From an uncultured Prevotella sp. (GTDB taxonomy: Bacteria > Bacteroidota > Bacteroidia > Bacteroidales > Bacteroidaceae), in NCBI GenBank assembly GCA_927910885.1, contig CAKMOD010000078.1, positions 1-43,430 of the forward strand: DNA of 43,430 nt, written 5' to 3'. Positions within the stretch are counted from its first letter, which is position 1, and each line of letters opens with the position of its first letter. The translations under genes and the position numbers were made by a program. The notes below the pieces were generated by a model that worked only from the letters and a program-made list of their open reading frames with translations, had not been told where the DNA came from and searched no databases. This document shows positions 32,757 through 42,333 of this stretch, piece by piece.

Positions 32757-33020
32757 CAAAAGACAAATATAGATTGTTTAGGTTAGTAGTAATAGATTTA
32801 GGTTTTTAGTTATTATTTTAAGGTAGAACAAAAGAGATTGTTCAGGTTAAAGTTTAATAGGTTTAGTTAAGGTAATAAGAAGATTGATTAAAGGATAACA
32901 ATGATGCAAGATGATTGGGGAACGCCGTGAGGCGCGAACCAAAAGTCAAGCACAAATATTTCACAGAAATGTGGATATTAAAGGGCACAGCAAATTAGTT
33001 GCTGTGCCCTTTAATTTTTT
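32757..33020 (+). ncRNA. Candidate 260-nt structured RNA
   Basis: An independent unit with a consensus promoter and a 15-pair perfect terminator (arms 32979-32993 and 32999-33013, then ATTTTTT). The 5' half has direct repeats beginning AGATTG (32771, 32835, 32881), the first two followed by TT(T/C)AGGTTA and related spacing. The 3' half has two GNRA-loop hairpins: CGCC-GTGA-GGCG (32923-32934) and TTCACA-GAAA-TGTGGA (32960-32975). A nine-codon frame (Met-Met-Gln-Asp-Asp-Trp-Gly-Thr-Pro, 32901-32930) sits in the middle but is probably incidental. A 63-codon frame at 32911-33102 crosses the terminator and is not credible. I do not recognise it as 6S, tmRNA, RNase P or SRP RNA. Confidence 0.7.
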
Positions 33021-33185
33021 AGTAATTCTTTCTTTGGCTGTTTTATTCAAATATTTAGTCTATGTATGTTTAATGTGTTGTCTTTATAAAGCCTACTGGT
33101 AAAGATAGATACTTCGTGTTTTACTATATGCAGTAATGGTAACATAGAGTCAATCTGTTTGTCTTTGCTCAGTGTATTGATGATG

Positions 33186-33251
33186 AACACATGTTGTGTG
33201 GAGGCTTAGCACATGTTGTGCGGATGGTTAACACCATTGGTGCTGAATACC
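33186..33251 (+). repeat. 22-base-period array, CACnnnnnGTG family, copy 3
   Basis: Units at 33186-33207, 33208-33229 and 33230-33251. Dyads: CACATGTTGTG twice, then CACCATTGGTG. The region 33021-33569 otherwise has no gene; it also holds an 18-base palindrome at 33327-33344. Confidence 0.78.
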
Positions 33252-33326
33252 TTTTCCTTAGTATAACATAGTCATTGTAGTTGCTATTTATTGTTGTAAA
33301 GGCGTTATACAAGCCCAAGTAAACAG

Positions 33327-33344
33327 ATGTTTAATATTAAACAT
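33327..33344. promoter_or_regulatory. Perfect 18-base palindrome, possible operator
   Basis: ATGTTTAATATTAAACAT reads the same on both strands. It lies about 225 bases before the MORN promoter. Lacking a T-run or loop, it is not a terminator; a dimeric regulator site is possible but unproven. Confidence 0.35.
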
Positions 33345-33569
33345 GTTTATACAATGACATAGGATATAATCTGGCATCTTCTTTTTTATCGTGATGTATT
33401 TTGTTTTTTAAATTATAAAAATAGAACTCTGTTCTTTCGTTTGGAGTTTGTTAATTGTTTTCTCTACTCAATTATCCCTTTGTTTTTTCCATAGTTTCCG
33501 TTTCTTCTGTCTAAAAGTAAATATTTACAAATGTAATTTTAAGAACATGGCTTAAAAATGTTTTATAAA

Positions 33570-33602
33570 TTTGTTGTTCTCACTTGAAATCGGTATCTTT
33601 GC
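33570..33602 (+). promoter_or_regulatory. Promoter of the MORN - glgB unit
   Basis: TTTG at 33570-33573, exactly 20 bases, then TATCTTTGC at 33594-33602. It overlaps the first codons of a longer reading frame that starts at 33584, which is therefore rejected. Confidence 0.75.
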
Positions 33603-33643
33603 ATATAGCTTATTTTAATTATAATAAACTAAAAACGATAAAC

Positions 33644-34756
33644 GTGAAACATAAATATATCATCATATTGTTACTTTTCATTCCTTCGTATCTCTTTGCA
33701 CAAAACATAGAGGTAGGTACTTGTACAACTAAGGATGGAGGAATTTATCGTGGACAGATGTTCCGTGGTAAACCTAATGGTAAGGGAAAGGCTACTTATA
33801 AGAAAGGCAATGTTTATGAGGGTGAATTCATTAAGGGTCTACGCCATGGAGAGGGTACTTATAAGTTTGCAGATGGTGAGAAATATGTAGGTCAGTGGTT
33901 CCAAGATCAGCAGCACGGACAAGGTGTTTACTACTTTGCCAATGGTAATCGTTATGATGGTTTATGGTATAAGGATTATCAGCAGGGGCAGGGCACAATG
34001 TATTATTACAATGGTGATAAGTATATTGGAAACTGGGATCATGACAAACGTAGTGGTGAGGGTAAATATATCTTTGCTAATGGTGCATTTTATGAAGGCT
34101 CATGGAAGAATGATATGAAGAATGGTCATGGAAGCTTCAAATGGCCAGACCGCTCATCGTTTACAGGAAACTGGGTGAATAACCTAAAGGAAGGAAGAGG
34201 AATTTATATTTACGAAGATGGTGATGAGTATAATGGTGACTGGAAAAATGATCTGCAGAATGGTAAAGGTATCTATAAATTCAAAGATGGCGAAGTCTAT
34301 GAAGGTGAATATTTAGATGGCGAACGCACAGGACAAGGCATCTTCCGTTATAAGAATGGCGACCAATATTCTGGCCATTTCCTTAAAGGACTTAAGTCTG
34401 GCTATGGCACAATGTCATGGAATAATGGCGATATCTATGTAGGCTACTGGGAGAAAGACATGCAGAATGGACAGGGTAAACTGACCAAGAAGAATAAGGA
34501 TGTGTATGAAGGGCAGTTCCGAAATGGTTTATTAGAAGGATTAATCATCATACACTATGCTGATGGCAGTAAGTTTCGTGGCAGCTATCACAATGGCAAA
34601 CGTAATGGAACAGCTATTGAGGAGTCTGCTGATGGAGTTCGTTTTGAAGGTAACTATCGTGATGATCGCCGTGATGGAAAGTTCATTGAGCGTGATAAGA
34701 ATGGTAAAGTAACTGCCAGTGGTTATTACGAAAGTGGAAAACGCTATACGAATTAG
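33644..34756 (+). CDS. Exported MORN-repeat protein
   Basis: A 370-residue protein from GTG 33644. Residues 1-19 are a Sec signal peptide (HKYIIILLLFIPSYLFA, then Gln). The mature protein is almost entirely MORN repeats, about 14 of them, each near 23 residues with the pattern Y-x-G-x-W/F, G-x-G-x-Y/F (for example YVGQWFQDQQHGQGVYYF, YEGSWKNDMKNGHGSFKW). MORN arrays form extended beta hairpins used for binding lipids or proteins. Ligand unknown. GTG 33644 is chosen because the promoter overlaps the upstream alternative and the signal peptide then begins correctly. It lies 40 bases before glgB and is probably cotranscribed. Confidence 0.9.
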   Translation: MKHKYIIILLLFIPSYLFAQNIEVGTCTTKDGGIYRGQMFRGKPNGKGKATYKKGNVYEGEFIKGLRHGEGTYKFADGEKYVGQWFQDQQHGQGVYYFANGNRYDGLWYKDYQQGQGTMYYYNGDKYIGNWDHDKRSGEGKYIFANGAFYEGSWKNDMKNGHGSFKWPDRSSFTGNWVNNLKEGRGIYIYEDGDEYNGDWKNDLQNGKGIYKFKDGEVYEGEYLDGERTGQGIFRYKNGDQYSGHFLKGLKSGYGTMSWNNGDIYVGYWEKDMQNGQGKLTKKNKDVYEGQFRNGLLEGLIIIHYADGSKFRGSYHNGKRNGTAIEESADGVRFEGNYRDDRRDGKFIERDKNGKVTASGYYESGKRYTN

Positions 34757-34796
34757 CTTTGACATAATATAACAAATAACATAAAGCTTATCTACC

Positions 34797-36881
34797 ATGG
34801 TAACAAAGAAGACCACAACAAAGAAGGCTCCAGTCAAGAAGACTTCTGTCAGAACGACAAAAGCGAAGGGAACGTCTCATATAGGACTCGTAAAGAATGA
34901 TGCCTATTTGGCGCCTTATGAGGATGCAATTCGTGGACGTCACGAGCATGCTCTTTGGAAGATGAATCAGCTCACACAGAATGGTAAGTTGACACTTTCG
35001 GATTTTGCAAACGGCCATAACTACTATGGTTTGCATCATACGGCTGACGGATGGGTATTTCGTGAATGGGCTCCTAACGCTACTGAGATTTATCTTGTTG
35101 GTGATTTCAATGGTTGGAATGAGCAAGAAGCCTATCAATGTCACAGGATTGAAGGTACTGGTAACTGGGAACTTACGCTCCCACATGATGCTATGCAGCA
35201 TGGTCAGTACTACAAGATGCGTGTACATTGGGAAGATGGAGAAGGTGAGCGTATCCCTGCTTGGGCACAGCGTGTTGTTCAAGATGAGGCAAGTAAAATC
35301 TTCTCCGCACAGGTATGGGCACCAGCAACGTCATACGTTTGGAAGAAAAAGACCTTCAAACCACAGACTTCTCCACTCTTGATTTATGAATGTCACATTG
35401 GTATGGCTCAGGATGAGGAGAAGGTTGGAACATATAATGAGTTCCGTGAGAAGGTATTACCACGTATAATTAAGGACGGATATAACGCCATTCAGATTAT
35501 GGCTATTCAGGAACATCCTTATTATGGTAGCTTTGGTTATCACGTTAGCTCTTTCTTTGCAGCCAGTTCACGCTTCGGAACGCCTGAAGAGTTGAAGGCA
35601 CTCATTGATGAAGCGCATAAGAATGGCATTGCTGTTATCATGGATATCGTCCACTCTCATGCTGTTAAGAATGAGGTGGAAGGCTTGGGCAACTTGGCTG
35701 GCGACCCTAATCAATACTTCTATCCAGGTGAGCGTCATGAGCATCCTGCATGGGATTCGCTATGTTTCGACTATGGTAAAGACGAGGTTCTCCACTTCCT
35801 TTTGTCTAACTGTAAATACTGGTTAGAGGAATATCACTTTGATGGTTTCCGCTTTGATGGTGTTACATCAATGCTTTATTACAGTCATGGATTAGGTGAA
35901 GCATTCTGCAACTATGCTGATTATTTCAATGGTCATCAGGATGATAACGCTATCTGTTATTTGACACTTGCTAACTGTCTTATCCATGAGGTAAACAAGA
36001 ATGCAGTAACGATTGCAGAGGAAGTGTCGGGTATGCCAGGTTTAGCAGCTAAGTTTAAGGATGGCGGATACGGCTTTGATTATCGTATGGCAATGAATAT
36101 TCCAGACTATTGGATTAAGACTATCAAGGAGTTACCAGACGAAGCTTGGAAGCCATCTTCTATCTTCTGGGAGATAAAGAATCGCCGTTCTGATGAGAAG
36201 ACTATTTCTTATTGCGAATCACACGACCAAGCGTTGGTGGGCGATAAGACTATTATCTTCCGATTAGTAGATGCAGATATGTATTGGCATTTCCGTAAGG
36301 GAGACGAAACAGAGATGACTCATCGTGGCATTGCACTGCATAAGATGATTCGTCTTGCTACAGTTTCGGCTATTAATGGTGGTTATCTAAACTTCATGGG
36401 TAATGAGTTTGGTCATCCAGAGTGGATTGATTTCCCGCGTGAAGGAAACGGATGGAGTCATAAGTATGCCCGTCGACAGTGGAATTTGGTTGATAATGAG
36501 GAGCTATGTTATCACTTGCTTGGCGACTTCGACCGCAAGATGTTGGAGGTAATTACAAGTGAAAAGAAGTTTAACGAGACTCCTATCCAAGAGATTTGGC
36601 ACAATGATGGCGACCAGATATTGGCATTTAGTAGGGGAGAGTTAGTCTTTGTATTCAACTTCTCACCAACACATTCTTATTCTGATTATGGCTTCTTGGT
36701 GCCAGAAGGTTCTTATAATGTAGTATTAAACACAGATGCCAGAGAGTTTGGTGGCTTTGGCTTTGCTGATGATACAGTAGAGCATTTCACTAATGCTGAT
36801 CCTCTTTATGAGAAAGATCATAAAGGCTGGCTCAAACTTTATATACCAGCTCGTAGTGCTGTAGTATTGAGAAAGAAATAA
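34797..36881 (+). CDS. glgB: 1,4-alpha-glucan branching enzyme
   Basis: Adds alpha-1,6 branches to glycogen; cytoplasmic. The 694-residue protein has a CBM48 domain (about 60-160, YYGLHHTADGWVFREWAPNA), a GH13 catalytic barrel and a C-terminal beta domain. Catalytic residues: the nucleophile Asp near 354 in FRFDGVTSM, the acid Glu near 408 in AEEVSG and the stabilising Asp near 475 in ESHDQ. The layout resembles the eukaryotic-like GH13_8 type. The N-terminus has an unusual 25-residue basic tail (TKKTTTKKAPVKKTS) before the conserved part. Its neighbours, an exported MORN protein and a membrane protein, do not belong to glycogen metabolism. Confidence 0.95.
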   Translation: MVTKKTTTKKAPVKKTSVRTTKAKGTSHIGLVKNDAYLAPYEDAIRGRHEHALWKMNQLTQNGKLTLSDFANGHNYYGLHHTADGWVFREWAPNATEIYLVGDFNGWNEQEAYQCHRIEGTGNWELTLPHDAMQHGQYYKMRVHWEDGEGERIPAWAQRVVQDEASKIFSAQVWAPATSYVWKKKTFKPQTSPLLIYECHIGMAQDEEKVGTYNEFREKVLPRIIKDGYNAIQIMAIQEHPYYGSFGYHVSSFFAASSRFGTPEELKALIDEAHKNGIAVIMDIVHSHAVKNEVEGLGNLAGDPNQYFYPGERHEHPAWDSLCFDYGKDEVLHFLLSNCKYWLEEYHFDGFRFDGVTSMLYYSHGLGEAFCNYADYFNGHQDDNAICYLTLANCLIHEVNKNAVTIAEEVSGMPGLAAKFKDGGYGFDYRMAMNIPDYWIKTIKELPDEAWKPSSIFWEIKNRRSDEKTISYCESHDQALVGDKTIIFRLVDADMYWHFRKGDETEMTHRGIALHKMIRLATVSAINGGYLNFMGNEFGHPEWIDFPREGNGWSHKYARRQWNLVDNEELCYHLLGDFDRKMLEVITSEKKFNETPIQEIWHNDGDQILAFSRGELVFVFNFSPTHSYSDYGFLVPEGSYNVVLNTDAREFGGFGFADDTVEHFTNADPLYEKDHKGWLKLYIPARSAVVLRKK

Positions 36882-36904
36882 ATTCATGATGGAAAGTAAG
36901 TTTT

Positions 36905-37843
36905 ATGCGTGCTATTTGCGCAGTACTATTTTGCTCATTCACATTCTGTTATCTGTTTTTCTATCAAGCAGATGTGATGACCGTAGTACAACACTTGGCT
37001 TCAGGAAGGCAAACCTTCTATAATCCAATGTTGGGTGCAGTGCTGATAACATTTACTTTAAAGTTACTCCAAATGGGTGTAAGCTCATTGTTTAAGTTGA
37101 AGAAGCGTGGCTTTGGCTTGACTTACTTTCCATCTTTTCTTATTCTGACAATCATCTCAGATTTGCGCCCAACAGCTGATAGCGTAACATTTGGCAATTG
37201 GTTATGGATAGCTCCATTGCTATTGTTGGTTTATACTTTTGTAATGCTCGCTGTTAAACGTTTTGAGCCTTACGAACCAGACCTGCGTAGTTACGGTCCG
37301 TTTTCACAGATAATTTGGATAAACCTTTTGCTTTTTCTTGGCTTCTTCTTGTTTACTGGACTCCTCAGTAATAGTGATCGGTATTTCCATCAGCGAGCTA
37401 AAGTTGAGGCTTTGATAGATAAAAAGGATTATGCAGGTGCATTGAATGTTGTGCGTACAATGCCGCATACGGATTCTGTAACATCTATGCTAACCGTCTA
37501 TGCAGTTGCGCGTAGAGGTCATTTAGCAGACAGTCTTTTTCATTATCCTTTGGTAGGAGGTTCACGAACTTTACGTCCTGGAAAGGTACATTCGTGGTTA
37601 CAGCCTGATAGCGTGCTCTATAAGGTTACTCGTAATTCGGCTAACTATCAGTTGACTGGATTCTTATTAGATCGTAATCTCTATGAATTTGCTCGCTATC
37701 TTCCGCAGTATTATCCGTCAGATAGTCTTCGCCCACGTTACTATAAAGAAGCTCTCAAGATTCTCTCGCTTAAAAAGCAAGGCTTGAGAATAATACCACC
37801 TTATAAAGAAGGTAGTTATGCTGCCTATTACTATGCAAAGTAA
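36905..37843 (+). CDS. Multi-span membrane protein (DUF6057-like)
   Basis: A 312-residue protein. The first 165 residues contain five or so hydrophobic helices (AICAVLFCSFTFCYLFFY, MLGAVLITFTLKLLQMG, FPSFLILTIISD, WLWIAPLLLLVYTFVMLAV, IIWINLLLFLGFFLFTGLL). The remaining 150 are soluble and TPR-like (RAKVEALIDKKDYAGALNVVRTM). It resembles the N-terminal and middle parts of DUF6057 proteins, which are longer; this assignment is tentative. It starts 23 bases after glgB, so one operon is likely. Function unknown. Confidence 0.7.
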   Translation: MRAICAVLFCSFTFCYLFFYQADVMTVVQHLASGRQTFYNPMLGAVLITFTLKLLQMGVSSLFKLKKRGFGLTYFPSFLILTIISDLRPTADSVTFGNWLWIAPLLLLVYTFVMLAVKRFEPYEPDLRSYGPFSQIIWINLLLFLGFFLFTGLLSNSDRYFHQRAKVEALIDKKDYAGALNVVRTMPHTDSVTSMLTVYAVARRGHLADSLFHYPLVGGSRTLRPGKVHSWLQPDSVLYKVTRNSANYQLTGFLLDRNLYEFARYLPQYYPSDSLRPRYYKEALKILSLKKQGLRIIPPYKEGSYAAYYYAK

Positions 37844-37944
37844 TTAACTTCTTTATATAAGGTTTTCTGTTTAGAAATATCTTTACAATAGCTTTGGTAA
37901 TATCCGTATAAAAGCCGAAAAAATTGCTGTTTTTTTAATATTTG

Positions 37945-38093
37945 TAACTATCAGCATTTCAATGTATTATAAAGTTATATAGGAAAAGATGCTTAACAAG
38001 GTTTCAAAAGGGCGTTAGTTAGACCTCAAAAGGGCATCTTTTGCAAGCCAATTGGGCGTCTTTTTGAAGCTGATTCAGCATCAATTAAAATCC
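37945..38093 (+). repeat. 22-base-period array, GGGCGTTA family, copy C
   Basis: Units at 37988-38009, 38010-38031, 38032-38053, 38054-38075 and a decayed fifth. Order of unit starts: GATGCTTAA, GGGCGTTAG, GGGCATCTT, GGGCGTCTT, nearly the order of copy A. The flank TTTGTAACTATCAGCAT (from about 37935) also matches copy A. The gap 37844-38157 between convergent genes has no gene. Confidence 0.8.
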
Positions 38094-38157
38094 TTGCTGT
38101 GAAAATATATTACAAAAATGTAGTTTTCTTGTGAAGGTGTGGAAACAAAATAAAGTT

Positions 38158-38910
38158 CTATAAGAAGTAATTTTCTAACTCCTTTATCGATGTTTCTGTT
38201 ATATTATCAATGTTCTTAATAATCTCACCTTTCTCCATCAATACTATTCTGTCGCTGATGTCTGTTGTGTGGTGTAGGTTATGACTTGATATGAGAATAG
38301 AAGACTGATATTGCTTTTTATATTCTATCAAAAGCTTCTTCAGATGATTTTGACTACTTGGGTCGAGGAAGTTGAAAGGCTCATCAAGGATAACGAACTT
38401 TGGACAAGAGAGTAGCGTAGCAGCTATACCAACCTTCTGCTTATTTCCAGCAGATAGTTCGCGGATATATATCTTTCTACCAAGAATCTCATCACCAAGG
38501 AAAATCTGTAAGCTGTTAAGTCTTTCTTCCACCTCTTGTTCTTTGATGTTGTTGACTTTGGCTATGAATGCAAAGAACTCTTTTGGCGTAAGGAAGTCAA
38601 TTAAAAAGCTCTCGTCAAGATAAGCTGCTATATAACTTTTCCATGATTCCTCAAGATGTGAAACCATAGTTTCATAGGTTTTACAACTCTCTTTGTCAAG
38701 ATTGCTCTTTTCTTCCGTAAGACAGAAGTTTACGATACCACTATCAGATTTAATGAGGTTGAGGATTAGACGGAAAAGAGTTGTTTTGCCTGCACCATTA
38801 TTCCCAACAAGACCAATAATCTCGTTGGGTGGGAAACAAAATTCGGGGATAGACACAGCTGTCTTATCCCCGAATGTTTTTATAAGTTTATTAACGGATA
38901 TTGCTACCAT
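38158..38910 (-). CDS. ABC transporter ATP-binding protein
   Basis: A 250-residue nucleotide-binding subunit. Walker A is GNNGAGKT (36-43), the signature is LSAGN (152-156, LSGGQ in most), Walker B with LDEP is at 175-178 (FVILDEPFNFLDP), and an H-loop SSHNLHH follows. The permease is not adjacent on either side. From ATG 38910 it overlaps the secA stop by 20 bases, so translation may be coupled. A longer frame to 38979 would run far into secA and is less likely. Export of a peptide or lipid is typical of this subgroup, but the substrate is unknown. Confidence 0.88.
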   Translation of the reverse strand: MVAISVNKLIKTFGDKTAVSIPEFCFPPNEIIGLVGNNGAGKTTLFRLILNLIKSDSGIVNFCLTEEKSNLDKESCKTYETMVSHLEESWKSYIAAYLDESFLIDFLTPKEFFAFIAKVNNIKEQEVEERLNSLQIFLGDEILGRKIYIRELSAGNKQKVGIAATLLSCPKFVILDEPFNFLDPSSQNHLKKLLIEYKKQYQSSILISSHNLHHTTDISDRIVLMEKGEIIKNIDNITETSIKELENYFL

Positions 38911-41900
38911 GGCAATTCTTAAATTTCTTACCACTACCACATGGACATGGGTCGTTTGGACGTGGCATCTTATCTGCACGGTATGGAGTATGGTTTACTT
39001 CCTGTGCTCCTTCTCGGGTGTCATGGTGTGCTGCAGCAACCTGATCAGGATCATTCAATTCAACCTTCTCCTCTCTGTACTGTTGGCTATGCTCCTCTGG
39101 TGCAGCTTCCTGAATCTCATCAGCTGGCTGCATCTCTGGAATCTGACCACGCATGAGTACGCTTGCAGTACGGTTGTTCATATCGTCAATCATGTTGTCC
39201 CACAACTTCACACTCTCCAATTTGAAGATGAGCAATGGGTCTTTCTGCTCATAAGAAGCATTCTGTACAGAGTGACGGAGGTCGTCCAACTGGCGGAGGT
39301 TCTCTTTCCAATCATCATCAATGATATGGAGGAGAATTACCTTCTCGAACTGCTTAACAACAGACTTAGCCTCGCTCTCGTACGCTTCCTTCAAGTCGCA
39401 AGGAATGTTGTAAATACGCTTACCATCAGTGATTGGAACCATGATACGCTCATACATTGCACCCTGATTCTCATACACCTCCTTGATGATTGGCCATGCA
39501 ACAGACTTAATACGCTCAGTCTTGCGTGAGAAAGCCTCCATTGCAGCCTGGAAACTACGCTCAGAAAGGCCAGAAGTGTTACCACCATTGAATTCTTCCT
39601 CTGTGAATGGACATTCCATTGCAAGAATCTTCAAGAATTCTTCCTTGCAGCCCTCGTAGTCGTTGTTTTCAACGATGCTTACGCAACGGTCCCAAATAAT
39701 GTTAGAAATATCCATACCAATACGCTCACCCATCAAAGCATGACGACGCTTCTCATAGATTACAGTACGCTGTTTGTTCATCACATCATCATATTCCAAC
39801 AGACGCTTACGGATACCGAAGTTGTTTTCCTCAACCTTCTTCTGAGCACGCTCAATACTATTTGAAATCATTGAACTCTCAATACGCTCACCATCTTCAA
39901 AGCCGAGTCTATCCATTACCTTAGCAATACGCTCGGATCCGAAGAGACGCATCAGCTTATCTTCAAGTGATACATAGAATACTGATGAACCTGGGTCACC
40001 CTGACGACCAGCACGACCACGAAGCTGACGGTCTACACGACGGCTCTCATGACGCTCTGTACCAATGATAGCCAAACCACCAGCATCCTTAACTTCCTGA
40101 GAAAGCTTGATATCTGTACCACGACCTGCCATATTGGTAGCAATCGTTACAGCACCAAGACCATCTACTGCGCGACCAGCCTCGGCTACAATCTGAGCCT
40201 CCTTCAAGTGCTGCTTAGCGTTCAATACCTGGTGTGGAATCTTACGCATGTTAAGCATCTTGCTCAAAAGTTCACTGATTTCGACAGATGTTGTACCAAC
40301 AAGACATGGACGGCCTTGATTTCTCATTGCCTCAACCTCGTCGATAACAGCTGCATACTTCTCACGTGCTGTTTTATAAACGCGGTCCTCCATATCCTTA
40401 CGTTGGATTGGACGGTTGGTTGGAATCTCAACAACATCGAGCTTATAGATATCCCAGAACTCACCAGCCTCTGTTGAAGCAGTACCGGTCATACCAGAAA
40501 GCTTGTGATACATACGGAAGTAGTTCTGTAAGGTAATGGTTGCGAATGTCTGTGTTGCAGCCTCTACCTTTACGTGCTCCTTAGCCTCAACAGCCTGATG
40601 CAAGCCATCGCTCCAACGACGGCCTTCCATAATACGACCAGTCTGTTCGTCGACAATCTTAACCTCACCATCCAAGACAACATACTCATCGTCCTTATTG
40701 AACATGGTGTATGCTTTCAAGAGCTGCTGTAATGTGTGAACACGCTCACTCTGAACACCATAGTGAGCCATCATCGCATCTTTCTTGTCGATATATGTCT
40801 GCTCATCAATTACTTTATCATCTTTCTGCTTCTCAAGTGCAGAAAGCTCTGTGGTAATATCAGGTAATACGAACAACTGCTCATCCTTACCTGTGCTGCC
40901 AACCATGCTGTACCCTTATCTGTAAGGTCACATGAGTTCAGTTTCTCGTCAGTTACGAAGTAGAGAGGCTCAATAGCCTTTGGCATTTCACGGTTGTTAT
41001 TAGCCATGTAATACTCCTCAGTCTTCAGCATACCAGCCTTGATACCTTCCTCTGAAAGATATTTAATGAGAGCCTTGTTCTTAGGCAGTGCCTTGAATGA
41101 ACGATAGAGAGCAAGGAAACCTTCCTCCTGAAGCTTCTGGAAAGCCTCTTTGTTGTTTGCATTCTTCTGTGCCTCGGCTAACTTGTGGCGAGCTTCTGAA
41201 AGAAGTTCGGTAGCCTGTTTACGCTGAACTTCATAAAGGCTCTGTACCAATGGCTGGAACTCTTCAAACATCTGTACGTCACCCTTTGGTACAGGACCAC
41301 TAATAATAAGAGGTGTACGAGCATCGTCAATCAACACAGAGTCAACCTCATCGACGATAGCATAGTTGTGTTGACGCTGTACAAGGTCGGCTGGTGATAC
41401 CGCCATGTTGTCACGCAGATAGTCGAAGCCAAACTCATTGTTAGTACCAAAGGTGATATCTGCTTGATAAGCCTTACGACGTGAAGGAGAGTTAGGTTGG
41501 TGCTTGTCAATACAATCAACTGAAAGACCGTTGAACATATAGAGAGGACCCATCCACTCAGAGTCACGCTTTGCAAGATAGTCGTTAACAGTTACGACGT
41601 GAACACCATTACCTGTGAGGGCATTAAGGAATACTGGGAGGGTAGCAACAAGGGTCTTACCTTCACCAGTAGCCATCTCGGCAATCTTACCCTGATGGAG
41701 AACTGTACCACCGAATACCTGTACATCATAGTGAACCATTTCCCACTTGAGGTCATTACCACCTGCTGTCCAGTGATTATGGTAGATAGCCTTGTCGCCA
41801 TCAATAGTTATAAAGTCTTTTGAAGGGTCTGCGGCTAACTCACGATCGAAATCTGTTGCTGTTACGATAGTTTCCTCATTCTCAGAGAAGCGACGTGCTG

Positions 41901-42249
41901 TGTCCTTAACAATAGAGAATGCTACAGGCATAACCTCATCAAGTGCCTTCTCATAATTGTCGAGAGCCTCTTTGTCAAGTTTATCTATTTGATTGAAAAT
42001 AGCTTCACGCTCTTCAATTGGAGTGTCTTCAATTGTTGCACGAAGTTCAGCAATCTTCTCGCGCTGTTCCTTACCTGCATCCTGAACATACTTCTGGATT
42101 TCCTTTGTCTTTGCACGCAATTCATCATTGCTGAGTGCTTTAATCTCTGGATATGTAGCCTTTACCTTATCTACGTATGGCTGTATAAGCTTCATATCAC
42201 GTGTTGACTTATCTCCGAAAAGTGCCTTTAATATCTTATTGAAATTCAT
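38891..42249 (-). CDS. secA: Preprotein translocase SecA (apparent frameshift)
   Basis: ATPase motor that drives proteins through SecYEG. Together the two segments (42249 to about 40890, and on to 38891) encode about 1119 residues, normal for Bacteroidota. The first has Walker A ATGEGKTL (193-200), NDYLAKRDSEWMG, FDYLRDNM and the DEVD box (300-303). The second has SGMTGTA, TNMAGRGTDI, GRAGRQGDPG and a zinc C-terminus PCPCGSGKKFKNCHG. The frames join near 40886-40900: reading Ala-Ala-Gln then Gly-Lys-Asp-Glu-Gln requires one extra base (GGG where GG is found). Since SecA is essential, a sequencing error is the likely cause. The -7 box is not obvious upstream of ATG 42249. Confidence 0.92.
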
Positions 42250-42333
42250 TTCTTCTAATTGAGTTTGTTATTTATATTAGAGGTTCTCCCTCTTTGTTTA
42301 CTTCTATATATCTATGTTTTGTAATATTGTTTA

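Noticed and set aside
32911..33102. A 63-codon reading frame
   Set aside because: It runs through the perfect terminator of the candidate RNA, has no recognisable domain and no start signal.
33584..33643. ATG-like start 20 codons upstream of the MORN signal peptide
   Set aside because: It overlaps the promoter and would bury the signal peptide inside the protein.
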